Shown here piece after piece: positions 47,209 to 55,862 of a stretch of 64,000 nt of DNA. Both the position numbers and the translations under genes were made by a program. Position 1 is the stretch's first letter; each line of letters starts with the position of its first letter. A model generated the notes under the pieces. It worked only from the letters and a program-made list of their open reading frames with translations. It did not search any database and was not told where the DNA came from. Source of the stretch: Thalassoglobus neptunius (GTDB lineage Bacteria; Planctomycetota; Planctomycetia; Planctomycetales; Planctomycetaceae); the NCBI RefSeq assembly GCF_007859735.1, contig NZ_SIHI01000001.1:584010-648009 (forward strand), given 5' to 3'.

Positions 47209-48306
47209 CGCTGCAGCACTGTCAGATCCGTCGGCGGAATCAGCAGAATAGAAGTTCAAAAGTGCTGATGGGCCGACTCTGCCTTCAGTGGTTCCGTCCC
47301 AGCAGTGTGACTCCACACATTCGAGGACAGTTTCTGCAACACGCAATGCTGCGAGGGCATCGCGTCCATTCACAACCGGACGATGACGGTTTCGAACCGC
47401 GTCGATGAACGAACTCAGTTCCGCTGTCAGAGCATCATCGTTGGAAGCTTGGACTTCTTGAGGTTCAATGAACGTCCCGAAGACTTGTGATTTCAATTCG
47501 TCGATCGTCCGTTCGCCGGATTGGGCGAGGTCGAACGGAAACTGACCCGATTGCATCATCGGAGTCGGTGAGAACTTCTTGACGACGCGGGAGGTCAGGT
47601 CTGCGGTTGCACAGCCTGTCTCTGACCAGCACTGAATGTTTCGTGATGGAGACGGTGAAACGCGATTGACCGTCAGGTCGGCAATGCATCCGTTCGGGAA
47701 GTAAAGCCTCGCCTGAACAGCGTCTTCCCGTCCTCCGACGAGTGAGGCTCCGAAGGCTTCGACGCGGGTCGGCATTTCCTGTGTCAGTGACAGACAGAGT
47801 TCAATGTCATGAATCATCAGGTCGTGAACGACTCCGATATCCATCGACCGAAATGCGTAGGGGCTAACGCGTTCTGTTCGAATGTATTTCGGTTCCCCGG
47901 TCCATTCAGAAAGTTCTTGAAAGGCTGGGTTGAATCGTTCGATGTGACCCACTTGAAGAGGAATCGCGTGCTCATCAGCAAGGCGGACGAGTGCTTCTCC
48001 GTCTTCGACGTTGCCAGCCAGTGGCTTCTCCATGAGAACGGGAACATCTTTGGAGAGAAAATCTCCGCCGACCTGTTTGTGCAGGAATGTCGGCACGACG
48101 ACGGAAACCGCATCGACCGATTTCATAAGAGTGCGATAGTCGTTGGTCCAATTGCATCCGCACGACTCAGCGACTGTCCGCCCTTGTTGTTCATTCGGAT
48201 CGGCGACAGCAATCAGCTCAACCCCATCCATTTCGGAGAGAATTCGTGCGTGATGCCGACCGAGTGCGCCGACTCCAACGACGGCAAGTTTTAATGTCCC
48301 ATTCAT
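47206..48306 (-). CDS. Gfo/Idh/MocA oxidoreductase next to lpxA, candidate GnnA
   Basis: 366 residues. NAD(P)-binding N-terminus (LAVVGVGALGRHHARIL), the EKP motif (VLMEKPLAGN) and the conserved HDIELCL helix. The neighbour lpxA suggests the GnnA role: oxidising UDP-GlcNAc at C3 for an amide-linked lipid A. GnnA is Gfo/Idh family and lies by lpxA in Acidithiobacillus and Leptospira, from memory. The GnnB aminotransferase partner is not in the window, so this is inference. ATG 48306 starts the Rossmann fold; the upstream extension is unsupported. The stop TAG is the edge of the repeat at 47104-47208. Confidence 0.85.
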   Translation of the reverse strand: MNGTLKLAVVGVGALGRHHARILSEMDGVELIAVADPNEQQGRTVAESCGCNWTNDYRTLMKSVDAVSVVVPTFLHKQVGGDFLSKDVPVLMEKPLAGNVEDGEALVRLADEHAIPLQVGHIERFNPAFQELSEWTGEPKYIRTERVSPYAFRSMDIGVVHDLMIHDIELCLSLTQEMPTRVEAFGASLVGGREDAVQARLYFPNGCIADLTVNRVSPSPSRNIQCWSETGCATADLTSRVVKKFSPTPMMQSGQFPFDLAQSGERTIDELKSQVFGTFIEPQEVQASNDDALTAELSSFIDAVRNRHRPVVNGRDALAALRVAETVLECVESHCWDGTTEGRVGPSALLNFYSADSADGSDSAAA

Positions 48307-48346
48307 GTCTTCACTGACTTTAAGAGAGTTGTGTGTAGATCGATCG

Positions 48347-48361
48347 AGAGCAACTTGCTCT
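48347..48361. repeat. Minimal palindrome of the TAGAGCA repeat
   Basis: AGAGCAACTTGCTCT, identical to the terminal palindrome of the full copies, followed by TCACTGT. It lies in the 157-bp spacer between lpxA and the Gfo/Idh gene. Confidence 0.6.
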
Positions 48362-48463
48362 TCACTGTATGTTGGCTTGGTCTGTTCGTTTCGGTGTGTC
48401 GGACAGGCCTCTTCAGCCTCTGTCACATTTCAGCGATTGCTCGATAGTGGCCCGGCACACGGC

Positions 48464-49324
48464 TTAAGCGGATTTCTTCGCTGCGGTTTCCTTGGATTCA
48501 ACGAGAGGAGTTGTGCGGGCTGCTTCGCGAGCGCGCCCCATTCTGCCTGCACGTTGCTGTTCAATCGCTGACAGGAGCGTGATCAGTTCAATCGGAAAAA
48601 TGCCCTGCAGCTCCGTTTCAAAATGTTCGCGAACGACTTTGAAAGACTTGTGTTCTCTGTAAAGCATTCGCTGGGCATGCCGAATGACACGGATCGATTC
48701 ATCCGGAATCCCGGCTCGTTTCATGCCAATGAGATTGACGGTCTTGATCTCAGGATTGTCGCTTCCCGCAGCCAGCATGAACGGCGGAACGTCCGTCGGA
48801 ACGCGACATCCTCCGCTGACGAAAGCGAGAGTTCCGATCGTTGCGAAGTGGTGAACGACGGAGTTGCCCGAGACAATGGCCCGATCGTGAACATGAACAT
48901 GCCCGCCAAGCAACACACCGTTCACAAGCATCACGTGATCGTAAAGTCGACAGTTGTGGGCGACGTGTGAGTTCGACATCAGCAGGTTGTGATTGCCGAT
49001 GCGAGTGATTCCGTCTTCCTTCTCTGCCCCGCGATTGACTGTAACGCCTTCCCGAAACTGGTTGTGATCTCCGATCACGACTTGAGTCGGTGCGGCATCT
49101 CGATAGCTGTAATCTTGAGGTTCCGCACCAATGACACTGTTTTGCCAAAAGCGGTTGTCGCTCCCCACTGTGGTTTTCCCGGTCAACGTGACATGACTTT
49201 CGAGAACCGTTCGATCACCAATCGAAACATCCGGCCCGACGAAGCAGAATGGACCGATTTGAACGTCCTGCCCGATCTGTGCTTTCGGATCGACGTGAGC
49301 GAGATGAGAGATCTGAGTCGACAT
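48464..49324 (-). CDS. lpxA: UDP-N-acetylglucosamine acyltransferase LpxA
   Basis: 286 residues. First acyl transfer of lipid A synthesis. Left-handed beta-helix hexapeptide repeats cover residues about 5-190; the catalytic His is in MSNSHVAHNC, and GLKR-like IGMKRAGIPDESI opens the helical C-terminus. ATG 49324 has AGGA upstream. It follows lpxC by 31 bp, so the two form an operon. An Ala/Lys-rich tail of about 25 residues exceeds the E. coli length. Confidence 0.95.
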   Translation of the reverse strand: MSTQISHLAHVDPKAQIGQDVQIGPFCFVGPDVSIGDRTVLESHVTLTGKTTVGSDNRFWQNSVIGAEPQDYSYRDAAPTQVVIGDHNQFREGVTVNRGAEKEDGITRIGNHNLLMSNSHVAHNCRLYDHVMLVNGVLLGGHVHVHDRAIVSGNSVVHHFATIGTLAFVSGGCRVPTDVPPFMLAAGSDNPEIKTVNLIGMKRAGIPDESIRVIRHAQRMLYREHKSFKVVREHFETELQGIFPIELITLLSAIEQQRAGRMGRAREAARTTPLVESKETAAKKSA

Positions 49325-49355
49325 TATCAACGTCCTGTTTGTGGGTGAATGATCG

Positions 49356-50321
49356 TCATCCGGCAGCGTTCATGGGGGTGAAAGGAGCGGGTCGATTCTT
49401 GGGGAGTGGAAAAGACGATTGATGGGGATTGAGCGCGAGAGCTTGTTTTCGAAGGGTTCGAATTATGGCGTGATTCAGTCGATGACCTGAACGGGTTGCC
49501 ACAAAACGTCCTGCAAGATCACATCCCAACAGAGCGAAATCGCCAATACAGTCTAAAATTTTATGACGGGCGCATTCGTTCTCGAATCTCAAGGAATTGT
49601 CAACGATTCCTTCGTCTCCGAAAACGAGCACGTTCTGCGGAGTCGATCGTTTGCCAATTCCTTGTTTCTGGAGTTCGCGAACTTCCGACTCCAGGACAAA
49701 CGTGCGGCAGTTTGCGATCTCCTGAATGAACACTTCCGGAGTGATTACAAAACTGTCGGACTGTTGTGAAATCGGACTGTTTCCGTAATCGAGAAGGAAT
49801 CCGATTTCATATTCGTGTTTGCGAGGTGGTTGCGCGCCGATTCCGACAAAGTCATCTTCGACAACAACCAGTGTCTCGGTCAGTTCGACACAGGCTCGCG
49901 AGGCGTCCTGTTCGACGATGTCCGCAGACAGGAGTGCTTCAACAAATGCCTGACTCGATCCGTCACACGCAGGGGGTTCGGGTGCATCGATGCGAACAAG
50001 GCAGTTGTCGATTTGCAGCCCCGCCAGGGCTGCCATGACGTGCTCAATCACCTGCACTGATCCGCCGGGGGACTGGATCATTGTGCAGCGAGATTGAGGA
50101 ACGACGAACTCAATGAGTGCGGGAATTGTCGCTGCCGACGTGAGATCGGTTCGTTCGAACACAATTCCGACATCTGGATCGGCGGGGCAAAACTCGAGCA
50201 AAACGTCGATCCCTCCGAATAATCCATATCCGGAAACCTTCGCAGTACGAGCGATCGTTCGTTGTCGTCGAGGGGGAGAGTCAAGCACGAATTGATCCTT
50301 GGACCGGACAGGAGCATGCAA
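49356..50321 (-). CDS. lpxC: UDP-3-O-acyl-N-acetylglucosamine deacetylase LpxC
   Basis: About 321 residues. Zinc deacetylase, the committed lipid A step. Zinc ligands are the His in VIEHVMAALAG and the His/Asp of RHKILDCIGD; the catalytic base region is GHRLNH. The FabZ fusion or neighbour seen in some phyla is absent. The start is uncertain: no ATG in frame precedes the family's opening segment (RTIARTAKVSGYGL), so TTG 50321 or a GTG ten codons later is used. Confidence 0.92.
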   Translation of the reverse strand: MHAPVRSKDQFVLDSPPRRQRTIARTAKVSGYGLFGGIDVLLEFCPADPDVGIVFERTDLTSAATIPALIEFVVPQSRCTMIQSPGGSVQVIEHVMAALAGLQIDNCLVRIDAPEPPACDGSSQAFVEALLSADIVEQDASRACVELTETLVVVEDDFVGIGAQPPRKHEYEIGFLLDYGNSPISQQSDSFVITPEVFIQEIANCRTFVLESEVRELQKQGIGKRSTPQNVLVFGDEGIVDNSLRFENECARHKILDCIGDFALLGCDLAGRFVATRSGHRLNHAIIRTLRKQALALNPHQSSFPLPKNRPAPFTPMNAAG

Positions 50322-50493
50322 AAGCGGATCTCAAACGGGTTCTGACACGGCGATGGCTTTCATTCAGAATCGCTTACTTGCGACTCAACGTCGGCGACCA
50401 CTTTGTCAGAGTTCGATTGGTGTGATCCCAGCAACTGTCAACCGGAGAGTTCTTCAAACATCCATCGATTCAACGACAGTTTCGGTTCTGTTC

Positions 50494-51132
50494 CTAACGA
50501 GTTGTCTGACTCGCAGGTGCGCTGGCGTTCTGCTGCTTTTCCCAACGATCGTTGAGATAGTTGAGGACCGGATCGGTCAGGTCATCTCGGTTTTGATGAT
50601 AGAGGACCTGGCGGTTCATGCCCTCCATCACTTCCTGAGGATTGTCTGCGGCATCGACCACAGAGCGATTAAATCGAATGATCAGTGTGTACTTGTAGTA
50701 TTTCGAGTAGCGCTCGACAGCGTCGGAGACTTCAAGGTAGATGCCCTTGTAAACTTCCGTTTCCTTCTTCATCAACTCGCGTTGTTTCTGAAGTTGGGCT
50801 TTCTTGAGATCTGCCTGAGCGGTCAGAAATTCGCTCTCGAGTGCTTCGTACTCAGCACTTGTCGGAGCGAGTTCTTTCATCTTGGCCTGGATGGCCTGGA
50901 TGTTTTCGATCTTGGGAGCCAGAAGTTCATCGCTGCGGCGAACTTCTTCCTGCAAGCGTTCCGTCAGGTAGACGAATTTCTTGTATTCTTTGAAGACGTG
51001 GGCCATATCAATGAGCCCAATCTGGTAACCATCATCCGCGTGGATGGGACCAGCAAATAGAAAGAGAAAGCATCCTGTCAGCAAGCATGACAGGGGACGA
51101 GTCAACGAATTCCAGCGAGGGAGCCTCAGCAT
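50494..51132 (-). CDS. OmpH/Skp-family periplasmic chaperone
   Basis: 212 residues. Signal peptide to about residue 33 (FLFLFAGPIHA), then the Skp-like pattern: IGLIDMAHVFKEYKKF strand, a long coiled-coil hairpin, and a closing strand with YTLIIRFNRSVVDAADNP. Skp-type proteins carry unfolded outer-membrane proteins. ATG 51132 has AAGGAG ten bases upstream. Lies before lpxC (gap 172 bp), echoing the skp-lpxD-fabZ-lpxA order of proteobacteria. Confidence 0.88.
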   Translation of the reverse strand: MLRLPRWNSLTRPLSCLLTGCFLFLFAGPIHADDGYQIGLIDMAHVFKEYKKFVYLTERLQEEVRRSDELLAPKIENIQAIQAKMKELAPTSAEYEALESEFLTAQADLKKAQLQKQRELMKKETEVYKGIYLEVSDAVERYSKYYKYTLIIRFNRSVVDAADNPQEVMEGMNRQVLYHQNRDDLTDPVLNYLNDRWEKQQNASAPASQTTR

Positions 51133-51315
51133 GGCGAATGCACTCCTTTGCAATGCCAGTCCTATTCAACCAGAGAACTTCAGCCCCCTGGGAAATTGAC
51201 ATTCATCATTCCGGCGATGATCTGTCAATTCAGGGTGCATTGTCTTGACTGACGCAAACTGGTCAAGACGAGTTCAATCGTCGCCGGTCGGAATCTTCCA
51301 AAATTGCCGATTCCA

Positions 51316-51355
51316 AAAGCAGAAATCCCCGCTTGTCAACGACAGGCAGGGATTT
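51316..51355 (-). terminator. Terminator of the Cys-rich protein gene
   Basis: A 15-bp stem (51323-51337 with 51341-51355, two wobble positions) and a three-base loop, then CTGCTTTT on the minus strand. It lies 24 bp past the stop of the Cys-rich gene. Confidence 0.65.
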
Positions 51356-51379
51356 CGCTCGTAACCGAACTGTCAAAAA

Positions 51380-51835
51380 TTAGACAGATTCTGGGGGTGG
51401 TGCAGGTGCATCGCCATCAGCTGGTGCAGCTGGGACTTCTGATCCACCGGCAGGTGCTGCTGGAGCAGCTGGAACTGTGCATGGGCTTGATCCACATGGG
51501 CTTCCGTAGGAAGTTCCACAAGGAGCAGTTCCGCAAGGGCTTGTTCCACATGGAGCTGCAGTTCCGCATGGGCTGCTGTAGGAAGTGGTGCAAGGGCTGC
51601 TGCAAGCAGTTTGGCAGCTCTTAGTGCGGCGAACTCGCTGTGGGGCACATTGAGTGCGAGCTGCACGGCGAGAAACGCGGCAAGTGCGAGTTCGGACGCG
51701 ACCACAGGAAGCGCTGCTGTAGGATGCGGTTGCAGTTCCGCATGCTCCGGTGGCGCACTGTGCGGATGCAGAATCCGCAGCTGCAGCGACGACGAACGCT
51801 GCAACGGCCATCAAGCTCAGAATGTTTCGTGTCAT
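51380..51835 (-). CDS. Secreted Cys-rich repeat protein
   Basis: 151 residues. Signal peptide 1-24 (LMAVAAFVVAAAADSASA), then a Cys-rich region with 18 or so cysteines in short PCGT/SPCG repeats and an Arg-rich stretch between, then a Pro/Ala tail ending in acidic residues. Similar low-complexity secreted proteins occur in planctomycetes and may contribute to the cell wall or matrix through disulfides; this is inference. ATG 51835 with GGAG upstream starts the signal peptide. Confidence 0.75.
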   Translation of the reverse strand: MTRNILSLMAVAAFVVAAAADSASAQCATGACGTATASYSSASCGRVRTRTCRVSRRAARTQCAPQRVRRTKSCQTACSSPCTTSYSSPCGTAAPCGTSPCGTAPCGTSYGSPCGSSPCTVPAAPAAPAGGSEVPAAPADGDAPAPPPESV

Positions 51836-52781
51836 CAGAAATTGCTCCGTCTCAAAAGGTAGTCTCGGGGAAATCACATGATTCACTGCCTGGTCCCGAA
51901 CACTCACTCCCGGCAGTGAAGCGTGAAGAAATCGAATCCTTTCGAGTGGCAAACATTGCCGGTCACGCGAATTTTCTCGATTAGGTAGTCTAGGTGGGCG
52001 AGATTGTCAAACGTGTGACCCTGGTAAATCTGAAGGGGATCCGAAAAACCGGAGCTTGCCAGCGAAGGGTGGAGCATCTGTTCAGTAGTCGGTGAGGTGG
52101 GATTATGCGGGCGTGTTGTCACTGAAAAACGTCGAATTGACCGCTTTGTAGAAATTGAGCCGGTCGTGCGAATTGTTTCGGTGTCATATTTCCCCCAACT
52201 GGAGCAATCGGAAGGGCGGTTTGTAACGCAGAATGCAATTCCACCGCCCGTCTGAACCGTAGTGTTGAATCCGACTGAAGTTGATGACCCGTCCACGCCG
52301 ACAATGTACATCAGGTGGTTAAGTAGTTTCGGTTCGGGAGCGCCTTTCCGAACGATTGCATGACGCATATCAGCCGGAATCAACTGATCACTTATAGGGG
52401 GGAGTTCACAGTTCAGTGTGATCTCAAGAGTCGCGTGAACAAGATGTTCACAACACTCTTTTCTGATCATGACGCGACTGGGGCTCAATGGGGGATTTCT
52501 TCACTTGTGAGTCGTTAGGCGGAGGCATTGCGCTTCCATCTTTTGGACTTCCTCTCCACTGGTAGATCATCAGAGCTGCAAGGGGTTCGTGGCATCGTCT
52601 GCTACGGGCACAGTTTTGAAGTGATTTGCATGACAATAACCTGAGACGACCCCGAAAACGACGCTGGTTTATGCCATGGACCCACGGGCTAGGAGAGCCG
52701 GCCGCGTGTCGAACGAGGGGTGAAGATCTGGAACAGCATCCGCTGTTCGGACCCAGACAGATTGTGATTGGAGAGCCCGCA
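51836..52781. other. Intergenic, at most one doubtful frame
   Basis: A 946-bp stretch. Only the minus-strand frame at 51904-52470 (separate entry) is long. The right end contains the upstream region of the HTH-receiver gene. Confidence 0.4.
51904..52470 (-). CDS. Doubtful orphan frame
   Basis: 188 residues from ATG 52470. It is long for a chance frame in non-coding DNA, and codon use is not absurd, but there is no ribosome site, no membrane or signal segment and no motif I know. It could be a degraded gene or chance. Confidence 0.22.
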   Translation of the reverse strand: MIRKECCEHLVHATLEITLNCELPPISDQLIPADMRHAIVRKGAPEPKLLNHLMYIVGVDGSSTSVGFNTTVQTGGGIAFCVTNRPSDCSSWGKYDTETIRTTGSISTKRSIRRFSVTTRPHNPTSPTTEQMLHPSLASSGFSDPLQIYQGHTFDNLAHLDYLIEKIRVTGNVCHSKGFDFFTLHCRE

Positions 52782-53354
52782 ATGAGGACGATCTTCACTA
52801 CCGGTCAAGTCGCCAAAATCTGCAAGGTCGCACCACGTACAGTAAGTAAGTGGTTCGACTCAGGCCGACTCCGAGGATACCGGATTCCCGGTTCCCAGGA
52901 TCGCCGGATTCCCCGCGAGCACTTGATTCGGTTCCTGAAAGAACACGGAATGCCACTCGGTGAACTGGAAGACGAAGCAATGGGCAAGCTTTTGCTCGTT
53001 GGCGTCGACAGCACAATGCGTGGCGGGTTGGAAGGTGTCCTTCCAATCGAAGACTTTAAAGTTGAACTCGCAGCAAGTGGATTCGAAGCCGGCATCCAAG
53101 CCGAGTCGTTGCATCCCGACTGCGTCGTGATTGACTTTGCGATGGGGCGGAATGAAGCCTTGATGATCGCTCAGAATCTGCGAAAGAACGGTGACTACAC
53201 TGATACCGTGCTGATTGCACTCCTCAGTGACGACGACACCGCCAGCGGATTCGATCGGACGATCTTCAACGAGACCTTCCGCAAGCCGTTCGACGCAGCT
53301 TTGCTCGCTGAACGCATCCGTACTTTGGTCAGCCGTCGCAAGACGCTTGCTTGA
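52782..53354 (+). CDS. HTH (MerR/excisionase-type) DNA-binding protein with C-terminal receiver domain
   Basis: 190 residues. Residues 1-58 form a MerR/excisionase-type helix-turn-helix (FTTGQVAKICKVAPRTVSKW, then RRIPREHLIRFLKEHG). From about 68 a receiver fold follows: LLVGVDS, the phosphoacceptor Asp in DCVVIDFAMG, a Ser in LIALLSDDD and the Lys of FRKPFD. The order HTH then receiver is the reverse of most response regulators. No kinase is adjacent. GGAG lies eight bases before ATG 52782; the frame is open further upstream without support. Confidence 0.82.
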   Translation: MRTIFTTGQVAKICKVAPRTVSKWFDSGRLRGYRIPGSQDRRIPREHLIRFLKEHGMPLGELEDEAMGKLLLVGVDSTMRGGLEGVLPIEDFKVELAASGFEAGIQAESLHPDCVVIDFAMGRNEALMIAQNLRKNGDYTDTVLIALLSDDDTASGFDRTIFNETFRKPFDAALLAERIRTLVSRRKTLA

Positions 53355-53679
53355 GCTAACTGCCTTCTAAACGAGGCGGTTCTTGCGATGTGTCGAGCAT
53401 ATCGCTGACCCGTAGTCATGGATGACACATGTTTCGTTGACGACGACCAGACGATGTAGCAGCTTTGAGACGCGAAGAACTGCGGACGATCAGGCCCTGT
53501 TCAAGAGACGAGTTCTCTGAATTCGTGGGTCCACCATCGCAGAGCATTGGGGAGTTCTGCTAGCGTGTTGAGAGTTCACGTTCGTGTCAGGCGAAGATCT
53601 GATTCAGTCTTTCGCTCAACGTTGTTACTTCTAAAGTTGTGAGATACGCACATGAAGTGAAGGGAATCCCGGACTCGTT
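53355..53679. other. Intergenic, no gene seen
   Basis: 325-bp spacer between two plus-strand genes. A weak AACTGCC/GGCGGTT hairpin at about 53358-53385 may end the upstream transcript. Confidence 0.4.
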
Positions 53680-55386
53680 ATGAGCGGCTCGACCAACATT
53701 GACGAAGCGACTTTTCTTGGAAAGGTCGCTTCGTTTTTTCGTTCTGCATGGTTTTCGTGGTGGGCAGGGCTGATTGCCACTCTGCTCGTCATTGCGACCA
53801 TTGACCCTGCTCAGGAACTCCCATTTCCTGCAAGTGGCCCCGGTTTGACATTCGATGAAGGCTTCAACATCGAAGTCGGAGTCACACTCGCCCGGGGATA
53901 TCTGGACATTGACTGGTCTGACTTCAGCCTCGACAAGCTGGAAGAGATCTATGCGGACCCGTCGTACAACCCGGATCATCCCCCGTTGGGGCGGATTGCA
54001 CTCGGGGTCTCTCACGAAGTGTGTCAGAGAATCTGGCCGATTGCCGGGCCTTGCGGATATGTTGTCAGCTACACGCGGATTGCATCGGCGATCGAATTCG
54101 GGCTGTTGGTCTTTTTCCTGATTCGATATTCGGCGAGCTGGTTCGGTCGAGACGTCGGTGCCTTTGTCGGAATTTCGGTTCTGTGCATGCCGCGCGTTTT
54201 CGGTCATGCGCATCTGGCTTCACTGGAATCGTGTACCAATCTGACATGGGTTTTGTTTTTGCTCGTGCTTGCAGATCGATGGGGACGTCAAACGGTTCCG
54301 CGTGCGCGTTCTGGTTTGATTCCCGGTTTCTTTCTGGGATTGGTCTTCCTGACCAAAATTCAGGCGATCTTTTTGCCACCCGTGGTGCTCGTTTGGGCAC
54401 TCTGGAACTGGAGGCTCCGGTCTATCTTGCCGATGCTTGTTCTGTTTTTGACAGCTGCAGTTGTTTTCTTCGCAGGCTGGCCATGGTTGTGGATCGATCC
54501 TGCGGAAAACTTGAAGGAGTATTTCGCGAGCGCGACGGAGCGTGCGAGCCTGAACTGCTTCTACTGGGGCGAAAAGTTTGCGGATCGGGAAGTCCCGTGG
54601 CACTATCCAGCAGTGATGTTTCTGGTCACGATGCCAGTCGCATTTCTGGGAGCTGGTTGGATCGGGATGACCAATCGTACAGGTGATGAAAACTCATCGG
54701 CTGCGATCCTCGACCCGCGTGGGATGCTCTTTTTCGGAGCCTGGCTGTTGCCGCTGCTCGCGTTGAGTCTGCCGGGAGTGACCGTTTACGACGGCGTCCG
54801 ACTGTTTCTGGTTTCGTTCCCGACCTTCGCACTCTTCATTGGGTTAGGGGCGAATCGCTCACTGACGTCCATTTACCGTCGCTATGGGAAGCGTGTCGTT
54901 CTGCCGGTCCTTGTCGTCGGCTTGGCGGGGCCGATCGCGGGAATGGTGACTCTGCATCCGTGCCAGTTGAGCTACTACAATGTTTTGACTGCAGGGCTTT
55001 GGAAAGCGGAAGAATGGGGATTCGAAGCGACTTACTGGGGTGACAGCGTCACTCCGGAACTGCTCGCAGAAGCATCGGTGAAGATCCCTGAGAATGCGAC
55101 TCTTGAAATGGCCCCGGTCCTGCATCCACTGCAGTTGGAATTCATGCGATGCGGTTCCTGGATGAAACACCGGCCGGATATCAAACTCTCAGCTTACGAT
55201 GATGCTCGCGAGACCCTTTCTCCCTACGTTGTGACGATTCATCGACGCGCCGACCCGTGGGATTCGCTGATTCCTCCGCCTGAAGGGACAGAGGTTCTCG
55301 CTTCGGTTCGACGGCAGGGAGTTGTTCTGGCGGAAGTCTTGAAGCTTCCTGAGAACTCTGCAACTCCCGATGCCAGCGACGATTAA
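53680..55386 (+). CDS. GT39/ArnT-like membrane glycosyltransferase
   Basis: 568 residues with about ten membrane helices. The first external loop carries the acidic LTFDEGFNIEVG and NPDHPPLGR motifs of the PMT/ArnT (GT-C) superfamily, which transfers sugars from polyprenyl-phosphate donors on the outer face of the membrane. A soluble C-terminal part of about 120 residues follows. Acceptor unknown. It could serve protein or polysaccharide glycosylation together with the rfbB and GT4 genes nearby. Confidence 0.82.
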   Translation: MSGSTNIDEATFLGKVASFFRSAWFSWWAGLIATLLVIATIDPAQELPFPASGPGLTFDEGFNIEVGVTLARGYLDIDWSDFSLDKLEEIYADPSYNPDHPPLGRIALGVSHEVCQRIWPIAGPCGYVVSYTRIASAIEFGLLVFFLIRYSASWFGRDVGAFVGISVLCMPRVFGHAHLASLESCTNLTWVLFLLVLADRWGRQTVPRARSGLIPGFFLGLVFLTKIQAIFLPPVVLVWALWNWRLRSILPMLVLFLTAAVVFFAGWPWLWIDPAENLKEYFASATERASLNCFYWGEKFADREVPWHYPAVMFLVTMPVAFLGAGWIGMTNRTGDENSSAAILDPRGMLFFGAWLLPLLALSLPGVTVYDGVRLFLVSFPTFALFIGLGANRSLTSIYRRYGKRVVLPVLVVGLAGPIAGMVTLHPCQLSYYNVLTAGLWKAEEWGFEATYWGDSVTPELLAEASVKIPENATLEMAPVLHPLQLEFMRCGSWMKHRPDIKLSAYDDARETLSPYVVTIHRRADPWDSLIPPPEGTEVLASVRRQGVVLAEVLKLPENSATPDASDD

Positions 55387-55601
55387 TGGGCTGCGCTGGC
55401 TGGATCTTTCACTCGAGGTCATTGACGCGATGCGCATCGGACGACGAGAATTGAAAGTCGGCGAATCAGATTCTCACGTCGAACAGTTTCGTTCAGTTCG
55501 TGCATGGATGGTCAATGCAGGAGAAACGTGTCGTTTTCTGAGGAAATGAGGCCATTTTTGAAATGGTCTTCGCGAACCTGCATGAGTAACGAGGAGCAAT
55601 G

Positions 55602-55862
55602 ATGTCAGAAGGAATTTCCGATACGGAATCGGAAGATGCTGCGGGGCAGAAGAAGAATCCGAATCTCGTGCCCGCCATCATGGTGATTTGCGCCACCGTG
55701 GTCATCATTGGAGCAATCAGCGGAGTTGTGACGGTCTCGCGTGATGGGGAAATTTCGATCTCGACGGCGGTCATCTTCGGACTCGCTGTGATCGGGGGCA
55801 TCGTGATGACGATCAGCGGCGCGTATTTGGGGTATCTCAATTTACGCGATGACTGGTCATGA
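55602..55862 (+). CDS. Small two-helix membrane protein
   Basis: 86 residues. A polar acidic N-terminus, then two membrane helices (IMVICATVVIIGAISGVV and STAVIFGLAVIGGIVMTISG). GAGGAG lies five bases before ATG 55602; an ATG three bases earlier is too close to it. No family recognised. Its 3' end overlaps the BNR gene on the other strand by six bases. Confidence 0.75.
   Translation: MSEGISDTESEDAAGQKKNPNLVPAIMVICATVVIIGAISGVVTVSRDGEISISTAVIFGLAVIGGIVMTISGAYLGYLNLRDDWS

Noticed and set aside
51304-51804. Other frames rich in Gln/His/Leu or Met/Gly/Arg opposite or beside the Cys-rich protein
   Set aside because: They are products of the short DNA repeats read in other frames; only the frame with signal peptide, start and terminator is credible.
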